DNA of 64,000 nucleotides from Paenibacillus sp. DMB5. Its GTDB lineage: Bacteria > Bacillota > Bacilli > Paenibacillales > Paenibacillaceae. The stretch's first letter is position 1. Each line of letters begins with the position of its first letter. This document shows, piece by piece, positions 59,260 to 64,000 of the stretch. The notes under the pieces are model-generated. The model was given only the letters and a program-made list of their open reading frames with translations, was not told the DNA's origin and did no database searches. The stretch spans positions 1-64,000 of the forward strand of contig NZ_LRAC01000139.1 in the NCBI RefSeq assembly GCF_001517085.1, written 5' to 3'. The position numbers were made by a program, and so were the translations under genes.

Positions 59260-59461
59260 CATCCTCTATGTATTCAATCAATTCACCGGTACCTACATTC
59301 AAATGCCGACAGAGCTTGTCCAGCGTTTCAAAATCCACGCGTTTTGAAGTATCATGATACAACCCCGACACAGTGTTAATAGCCAGCCCTGTATCCCGGG
59401 CAACAGGCCGGATCCCTTTGTTCTGCCGATCCATGATGTCCTTCACGTGATTCTTTATCAA
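59243..59461 (-). CDS. Third XRE regulator, next to attR
   Basis: This 72-aa helix-turn-helix protein (IRPVARDTGLAINTVSGLYH, then LDKLCRHLNVGTGELIEYIE) begins at TTG 59461, chosen because AAAAGGAGG is 8 bases upstream. It is divergent from the small gene at 59590 across three 20-bp operators and probably represses both. Confidence 0.82.
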   Translation of the reverse strand: MIKNHVKDIMDRQNKGIRPVARDTGLAINTVSGLYHDTSKRVDFETLDKLCRHLNVGTGELIEYIEDEKAQP

Positions 59462-59504
59462 TGGACATGCCTCCTTTTCCAAAAGTATACAGCAGAATAA
59501 TAAA

Positions 59505-59524
59505 TGTATCAATTATCTGATACG
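59505..59524. promoter_or_regulatory. attR-side operator 1
   Basis: TGTATCA-N6-TGATACG, the 7-6-7 layout; it abuts operator 2. Confidence 0.75.
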
Positions 59525-59544
59525 CGTATCATCTTTCTGATACA
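59525..59544. promoter_or_regulatory. attR-side operator 2
   Basis: CGTATCA-N6-TGATACA, directly adjacent to operator 1, which would favour cooperative binding. Confidence 0.75.
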
Positions 59545-59555
59545 CCTGCATATTA

Positions 59556-59575
59556 TGTATCAAGATGATGATACA
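59556..59575. promoter_or_regulatory. attR-side operator 3
   Basis: TGTATCA-N6-TGATACA is perfectly symmetric and lies 14 bases before the start of the rightward gene, next to its ribosome binding site. Confidence 0.8.
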
Positions 59576-59589
59576 GGAGGTTGTTTACT

Positions 59590-59831
59590 ATGTTACCGGT
59601 TCATTTAAGGCTGGCGGAGATATTCCATATTAATATGAAGGGGGCACTCACGCTGGAGGAGGCGAAGGAGCTGCAGTATTGCCTGCGAGAGAATGCGAGG
59701 TATTGCTGGGACTGCTGATGATCCAGAATCAATCAACGTTGGCAGGAGCGACGCAAGATCATGAATGGCAGCTGGAACTGCAGCGGAAGCTTGAAGTGCT
59801 GAGGTTGACTGGTAGGGTACCCAAAGTGTAG
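59590..59831 (+). CDS. Small conserved phage protein, suspected frameshift at 59712
   Basis: AGGAGG precedes ATG 59590. The first part (MLPVHLRLAEIFHINMKGAL, ELQYCLRENARYCWD) and a second in the next frame (LMIQNQSTLAGATQDHEWQL) join if one C is restored at 59712. That gives an 80-aa protein with the layout of a small Paenibacillus phage family I recall as DUF7667. It is the only rightward gene under the third repressor. Confidence 0.65.
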
Positions 59832-60017
59832 CCTTATATATAGTAGTAATTGAGTTTGGTTAATTACCCGTAATCAGGATCACTCACAAAATCACGGGAA
59901 AATCACATTTTTACGTTCACCATGATTTATTGTATTTTCTATTTCATATACCATGCGTCCATCTGTAATATACAATGGCTCGTATTTTAACTACATTTCA
60001 ACCCGTTTTATCGGCTA
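59832..60017. other. AT-rich phage arm next to attR
   Basis: No ORF is supported in 186 bases. They are AT-rich with TTTTAACTACATTTCAACCCG close to the core and probably contain integrase arm-binding sites. Confidence 0.5.
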
Positions 60018-60030
60018 CATGATGCGCTGG
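60018..60030 (+). repeat. attR core
   Basis: CATGATGCGCTGG, identical to 5307-5319. To its right the chromosomal spoIIM end continues GTT ACA CCG ATG CTG GTC TGA. Confidence 0.9.
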
Positions 60031-60051
60031 GTTACACCGATGCTGGTCTGA
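60019..60051 (+). pseudogene. spoIIM: Displaced chromosomal 3' end of spoIIM
   Basis: It encodes MMRWVTPMLV-stop, the original end of the host gene. It is cut off from the body of spoIIM by the prophage and lacks a start or ribosome binding site. After excision it would again complete spoIIM. Confidence 0.88.
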
Positions 60052-60081
60052 GGTCCGGTAATAATACGCCATACAAATGTA

Positions 60082-60116
60082 AAAACCTGCCGGGTCAGAG
60101 CCCGTGCAGGTTTTTT
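60082..60116 (+). terminator. Original spoIIM terminator
   Basis: AACCTGC and GCAGGTT enclose a second stem (CGGG/CCCG), followed by TTTTTT. The prophage has moved it 54.7 kb from the gene body. Confidence 0.85.
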
Positions 60117-60188
60117 GAGTTATGATCAGGCGTATAAACGCTCCGTTTCATCAAACCTTTATCTCTCTTTCATCCTATTTTAAGCTTC

Positions 60189-60262
60189 GGGGGTTATAGT
60201 AATCCCATGACCCCCTTATTATAGACTTTGGCCCTGCCGGACGCTGGCGGGGTCCTTTTTTT
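60189..60262 (+). terminator. Two hairpins upstream of fur
   Basis: GGGGGT/ACCCCC (60189-60215) and GGCCCTGCC with GGCGGGGTC (about 60229-60254), the second followed by a run of eight or nine T. They lie between spoIIM and fur. They may end readthrough, or act as an attenuator. Confidence 0.6.
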
Positions 60263-60278
60263 TGTGAATATCCGTAAT

Positions 60279-60293
60279 TTAAAATGATTCTAA
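60279..60293. promoter_or_regulatory. Fur/PerR-type box
   Basis: TTAAAATGATTCTAA matches the Per box consensus TTATAATNATTATAA at all but two of the defined positions. It lies just before the -35 of fur, so autoregulation or PerR control is likely. Confidence 0.6.
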
Positions 60294-60299
60294 AAGCGT

Positions 60300-60329
60300 T
60301 TGACTTCTCAAAGGAACACCCCCTATAAT
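60300..60329 (+). promoter_or_regulatory. SigA promoter of fur
   Basis: TTGACT (60300-60305), 18 bases, TATAAT (60324-60329). Confidence 0.8.
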
Positions 60330-60382
60330 ATAGAAGTGGTTTTGTGCCCGGTGCGGTAATTTTCCAAGGGGGAGGGAGATAG

Positions 60383-60850
60383 GTGGAAGCCCGGATAGAC
60401 AAGATTAAACAACAGCTACAATCCCAAGGATATAAGCTTACGCCCCAACGGGAAGCAACCTTAAGAGTGCTGCTGGAGAACGAAGAGGATCATTTGAGCG
60501 CGGAAGATGTGTTTATGCTTGTAAAAGAAAAGGCTCCCGAGATCGGTCTTGCCACCGTATATCGTACCCTGGAATTGCTCAGCGAGCTTCATGTCGTGGA
60601 GAAGATCAATTTCGGTGACGGCGTTGCCCGCTATGATCTGCGGACGGATACGGCCAAGCATCATCATCATCATCTGATTTGTGTACAGTGCGGCTCCATG
60701 GACGAGATCCGTGAGGACTGGCTGGGACCGCTGGAAGAGCGGCTTGAGAACGAATTTAATTTTACGGTGCTTGATCATAGACTTGATTTTCACGGGATTT
60801 GCCACCGTTGTAAGGACAAAAATGCAGCGGACGGCAGCGCTCCCGAATAA
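60383..60850 (+). CDS. fur: Ferric uptake regulator (Fur family)
   Basis: This 155-aa metal-dependent repressor has an N-terminal winged helix (KLTPQREATLRVLLENEEDH, TVYRTLELL), a His-rich metal site (KHHHHHLICVQCG) and two CxxC zinc pairs (CVQC, CHRC). Identification as Fur rather than PerR or Zur rests on the spoIIM-fur-yqzK-xerD order of Bacillus. GTG start after GGGGGAGGGAG. Confidence 0.9.
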   Translation: MEARIDKIKQQLQSQGYKLTPQREATLRVLLENEEDHLSAEDVFMLVKEKAPEIGLATVYRTLELLSELHVVEKINFGDGVARYDLRTDTAKHHHHHLICVQCGSMDEIREDWLGPLEERLENEFNFTVLDHRLDFHGICHRCKDKNAADGSAPE

Positions 60851-60877
60851 AGCTTATAGATGAGGAATTACCGCACA

Positions 60878-60912
60878 AGCTCTCTCCGGTATCAGCCGGA
60901 GGGGGCTTTTTC
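60878..60912 (+). terminator. Terminator after fur
   Basis: CTCTCCGG pairs with CCGGAGGG (G-T allowed) around TATCAG, with extended pairing AGC/GCT and five T. Confidence 0.85.
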
Positions 60913-61028
60913 AAATCTGGCAGTACATAACCATTAAGACCGGCGCATAAAGTGTAGGACGAGTCGATTTCAGGGAGATGCTTAATTGGCGGCACCTGTT
61001 ATCGATAAAACCTTCGGGAGGTAATTTT

Positions 61029-61262
61029 ATGATTGTGTCTATACCCAAAACGGTGCGCCGGCTGTATTTTATGACCCTGCTGGTTGCTTTTAGCTGTCTG
61101 CTCTATTATGCACTGAACTGGATCGGCGGCTGGATCAGTCCGGTTGACCATTATGACATTCCCGAAGGCTCGGCCGTCCGGGCGTTTCAGGATGCACCGC
61201 ATACCGGAGACGAGCTTAATGCAGGCGAACGCCTGCGGCTGTATTACTGGTACGGGGAGTGA
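61029..61262 (+). CDS. yqzK: YqzK-like membrane protein (DUF4227)
   Basis: This 77-aa protein has one transmembrane helix (LYFMTLLVAFSCLLYYALNW) and an external tail with DELNAGERLRLYYWYGE, the DUF4227 pattern. GGGAGG precedes the ATG. Its place between fur and xerD is conserved in Bacillales. Its function is unknown. Confidence 0.85.
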   Translation: MIVSIPKTVRRLYFMTLLVAFSCLLYYALNWIGGWISPVDHYDIPEGSAVRAFQDAPHTGDELNAGERLRLYYWYGE

Positions 61263-61396
61263 GACCAGGGATACAATACAAGAAGGAAAAAGCTAGAAGT
61301 CTGTCGAATGAAGCGTTGTAGATTAAATTTGAAAATCATATGCCTAAATGCTGCATAGCCGCGATAAGCAGCCTGAGCAGACGGGAGCGTGAACGA

Positions 61397-62287
61397 ATGA
61401 AGTCGCATTTGCAGCCTTTTATGCAGTATCTCACCGAAGATAAGGGCTTGTCCTCAAGCACGCTTGAATCTTACGGGCGGGATATTTCGCAGTTTTTGGA
61501 GTTTGCAGCCGGACGGGGAATCGCTTCGCCGGAGGAAATAAGAAGAACGCATCTTCTCCAGTATCTTGCCGAGCTCCGCGGAGCCGGAAGGGCGGCGGCT
61601 ACTGTTAACCGGAGCACGGTATCGCTGCGTGCTTTTTTTCATTATTTGCTGAAAACCCGGCAGATCAGCCAGGACCCGACACTGGAGATGGACAAAATAA
61701 AGCCCAGCAAGAAGCCGCCGATGATCCTCAGCATCGGGGAAGTGGAGCGGCTGCTGGCCGCTCCTGATGAAACAGGCCCGCAGGGTATGCGTGATAAGGC
61801 CATGCTGGAGCTGCTGTATGCTACCGGTATCCGGGTCTCCGAGCTGATCTCGCTGGATGTCGGGGATGTGCAGACAGGGCTGAAATATGCCCGCTGCAGC
61901 TCAGCGTCGGGCAAGGAACGGATTATCCCGATCGGAACGATTGCTGCAGACAGTGTTGCGCGGTATACGGACGGGATGCGGGACAAGCTGCTGCGCAGCA
62001 GCAGGGAGGAGCCCGCGCTGTTCCTGAACAGTCTTGGCGGACGGCTGACCCGGCAGGGCTTCTGGAAAATCATCAAGAAATATGCGCGGGAAGCCGATAT
62101 CGCACAGGATATTACCCCGCATACCCTCAGGCATTCGTTCGCTGCGCATCTGCTGGAGGGCGGTGCGGATCTCCGGTCGGTCCAGCAGATGCTGGGTCAT
62201 GCCGATATCTCGACTACACAGGTATACAGCGGCATTGCCCGCAAGAATATGAAGGAAGTCTACGAGAGCCATCATCCCCGGGCTTAA
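61397..62287 (+). CDS. xerD: Chromosome dimer resolvase XerD
   Basis: This 296-aa tyrosine recombinase acts at dif. It has a SAM-like N-terminal domain (FMQYLTEDKGLSSSTLESYG) and catalytic residues in ATGIRVSE, GKERIIPIG, HTLRHSF, LGHAD and QVYSGI. ATG at 61397 is chosen since GGGAGCG lies 8 bases upstream; an upstream ATG at 61340 lacks a site. It is the host enzyme, distinct from the two phage recombinases. Confidence 0.92.
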   Translation: MKSHLQPFMQYLTEDKGLSSSTLESYGRDISQFLEFAAGRGIASPEEIRRTHLLQYLAELRGAGRAAATVNRSTVSLRAFFHYLLKTRQISQDPTLEMDKIKPSKKPPMILSIGEVERLLAAPDETGPQGMRDKAMLELLYATGIRVSELISLDVGDVQTGLKYARCSSASGKERIIPIGTIAADSVARYTDGMRDKLLRSSREEPALFLNSLGGRLTRQGFWKIIKKYAREADIAQDITPHTLRHSFAAHLLEGGADLRSVQQMLGHADISTTQVYSGIARKNMKEVYESHHPRA

Positions 62288-62421
62288 AAAGATGCTTTTT
62301 ATGAGTAAGATAGTTATGATGGAATCATACTGAAAGAATGGCCGGATTACGGGGTTCTCCGGATGGTTCTTTCCCGAGGATATGAATGAGGTTATGAATA
62401 CGCGAAGGAGTGAATGATATA

Positions 62422-63598
62422 ATGTCATCATTTAAACGGATTGGCTTTATTGTGCTTGATAGTGTAGGGATCGGCGAAGCGCCGGATGCCGAAGGTTTTG
62501 GGGACAAGGGCTCCCACACGCTGGGCCATATTCTGGAGCGGGTACCCGGCCTGAAGCTGCCGAACCTGCAAAAACTGGGTCTGGCCAACATTGCGGCCCT
62601 GCCGCGCTTGAGCCGGTGGCTGAGCCGACCGGATATTACGGCAAAATGCAGGAGGTATCCGTAGGCAAGGATACGATGACCGGACACTGGGAGCTGATGG
62701 GGCTGAAGATCGAGGTTCCTTTTAACGTGTACCCGGACGGCTTCCCTGCAGAGCTGATTGAGAAATTCGAAGCGGCAACGGCCGCAAGGTAATCGGAAAC
62801 AAACCGGCTTCCGGTACTGAAATTCTGGTGGAATACGGCGAAGAACAGATGAAGACCGGTGCCTGGATTGTGTATACATCTGCCGATAGTGTTTTCCAGC
62901 TTGCTGCCCATGAAGATATCATTCCGCTTGAAGAGCTGTACAGCGCCTGCAAAATCGCCCGCGAGCTGACCATGGCTCCCGAATTCTCCGTAGGACGCGT
63001 CATTGCCCGCCCTTATGTCGGCCAGCCGGGGGATTTCAAGCGTACGCCTAACCGTCATGACTATGCTGTTAAGCCGCCTGAACCGACCGTGATGAACGCG
63101 CTGCAGGATATCGGCAAGGATGTGATTGCCGTCGGCAAAATCAACGATATTTTCACCGGGGAAGGGGTTACTGCCTCGTATCCTACCAAGAGCAATGAGC
63201 ATGGTATCCAGATCACAATTGATGAGCTGCGTAAGCCCTTTGACGGCTTCCTGTTCACTAATCTGGTTGACTTCGATTCCCTGTACGGGCACCGCCGTGA
63301 TCCGGAAGGATATGGACATGCGCTGGAAGTATTTGACGAGGCCATTCCGGAGCTGCTGTCCACGCTTGGCGAAGACGATCTGCTGATTATTTCCGCTGAC
63401 CACGGTAATGACCCGATCCACAGCGGAACGGATCATACACGTGAATATGTGCCGCTGCTGGTGTACAGCCCGAGATTCAAGACCCCTGGTAACCTGGGCA
63501 TCCGCCAGACCTTCTCTGATGTGGCCGCTACGATTGCCGACAATTTCGGGGCAAAGGCGCCGCAGTACGGGACAAGCTTTTTGGCAGAACTTAAATAA
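62422..63598 (+). CDS. deoB: Phosphopentomutase, two suspected frameshifts
   Basis: This converts (deoxy)ribose-1-phosphate to the 5-phosphate and has about 392 aa if repaired. The metal motif [13 protein letters not shown] at the start, [13 protein letters not shown] and ISADHGNDP are conserved alkaline-phosphatase-fold motifs. The frame breaks at about 62609 ([12 protein letters not shown] needs one A) and 62780 ([12 protein letters not shown] needs one C). ATG at 62422 follows GAAGGAG. It is in operon with punA. Confidence 0.9.
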
Positions 63599-63630
63599 CG
63601 AACCTTATACCCTCAAGGAGGCAATAAACC

Positions 63631-64000
63631 ATGGCAGTCACTCAAAATCACATTCAAGAGGCAGTAGCCTATATCAAAGACCAATGCACCGTAGCCCCGG
63701 AAATCGGCCTGATCCTCGGTTCCGGACTGGGTGTGCTGGCAGATCTGATTACAGATGAAGTAGTCATTCCATATAATGATATTCCGCATTTTCCGGTATC
63801 GACTGTTGAAGGCCACGAAGGTGAGCTGCTGATCGGTATGATCGAAGGACGCCGTGTGGTAATGATGAAAGGCCGCTTTCACATGTATGAAGGCTACGGC
63901 CCGGAGACAACTGCATTCCCGGTACGGGTCATGAAGGAGCTTGGGGTAACCAGCCTGCTCGTAACCAATGCCGCCGGCGGTGTGAACAAGGACTATACCC
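63631..64000 (+). CDS. punA: Purine nucleoside phosphorylase, 3' end off-window
   Basis: The first 123 residues show the trimeric PNP signature: GLILGSGLGVLADLI (phosphate loop), PYNDIPHFPVSTVEGHEGEL, MKGRFHMYEGYGP and TNAAGGVN. AAGGAGG precedes the ATG, 33 bases after deoB. Together they salvage ribose phosphates from nucleosides. Confidence 0.95.
   Translation, partial: MAVTQNHIQEAVAYIKDQCTVAPEIGLILGSGLGVLADLITDEVVIPYNDIPHFPVSTVEGHEGELLIGMIEGRRVVMMKGRFHMYEGYGPETTAFPVRVMKELGVTSLLVTNAAGGVNKDYT

Larger units (their letters stand above)
5307..60030. mobile_element. Siphovirus prophage, about 54.7 kb
   Basis: It is bounded by a 13-bp direct repeat inside the 3' end of spoIIM. It has an integrase at the left end, a divergent repressor/Cro switch, early recombination and replication genes, terminase, capsid, long-tail and lysis modules, all in canonical order. 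A long tape measure (1493 aa) and a Dit/Tal tail tip indicate a siphovirus. Suspected frameshifts in terL and portal look like sequence errors, so it may be inducible. Confidence 0.95.

Noticed and set aside
61397-62287. XerD as the right-end prophage integrase
   Set aside because: It lies outside attR in conserved host synteny (fur, yqzK, xerD, deoB) and is the chromosomal dimer resolvase.
1-64000. CRISPR array
   Set aside because: No series of regularly spaced identical repeats with unique spacers is present. The phased repeats at 15.55 kb and 49.72 kb are too few and too short.

Overview
The window is a piece of a chromosome from a spore-forming Gram-positive bacterium, most likely Paenibacillus, carrying a complete-looking siphovirus prophage of about 54.7 kb. 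The organism call rests on the host gene order (Prli42, MciZ-like peptide, nudF, endonuclease Q, spoIIM ... fur, yqzK, xerD, deoB, punA). This is conserved Bacillales synteny and includes the sporulation engulfment gene spoIIM. AGGAGG-type ribosome binding sites and frequent TTG/GTG starts fit. The genus is an inference from protein character, not from a search.

Host left flank (1-5340): end of a branched-chain 2-oxoacid dehydrogenase E2 gene, prli42, an M20 peptidase, an MciZ-like gene, nudF, an endonuclease Q-type PHP nuclease and spoIIM. Host right flank (60031-64000): the displaced 3' end and terminator of spoIIM, then fur, yqzK, xerD, deoB and the start of punA. The prophage sits in the last codons of spoIIM. 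A 13-bp core (CATGATGCGCTGG) is found at 5307-5319 and 60018-60030. Phage DNA supplies a differently spelled but nearly synonymous 3' end, so spoIIM stays intact in the lysogen.

Prophage layout: (i) 5.4-9.8 kb is the lysogeny region: tyrosine integrase, lipoprotein, LytTR-like protein, an HTH gene next to a perfect SOS (LexA) box, a CI-like repressor and a Cro-like gene with four 17-bp operators. (ii) 9.9-26.3 kb is the early region: an SbcC-like ATPase, RecT and a metallo-beta-lactamase-fold protein (recombination), a replication initiator containing three 42-bp-phased iterons, a G39P-type helicase loader, DnaB helicase, RusA, a C5 cytosine methyltransferase and many small unknown genes. (iii) 27-41 kb has an ArpU-like late regulator, terminase, portal, minor capsid, scaffold, major capsid and connector genes. 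(iv) 40.4-53.5 kb is the tail: tail tube, chaperone with a candidate -1 frameshift, tape measure, Dit and Tal. Between Dit and Tal lies a beta-helix protein and a self-contained cassette of repressor, operators and a second tyrosine recombinase. (v) 53.5-56.7 kb holds a secreted stalk-domain protein, lysis genes (amidase, LLH holin) and small membrane proteins. (vi) 56.8-59.9 kb is accessory: a HEPN-like protein with an RxxxxH motif, a WYL-only protein overlapping a LexA-type HTH-only protein, and a third HTH repressor with its own operator cluster.

A recurring feature is the apparent loss of single bases, mostly in short homopolymers, which breaks at least eight unrelated conserved genes (E2, peptidase, deoB, terminase, portal and others). 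This looks like a sequence-quality problem rather than gene decay. I describe those genes as whole genes with the suspected site marked.
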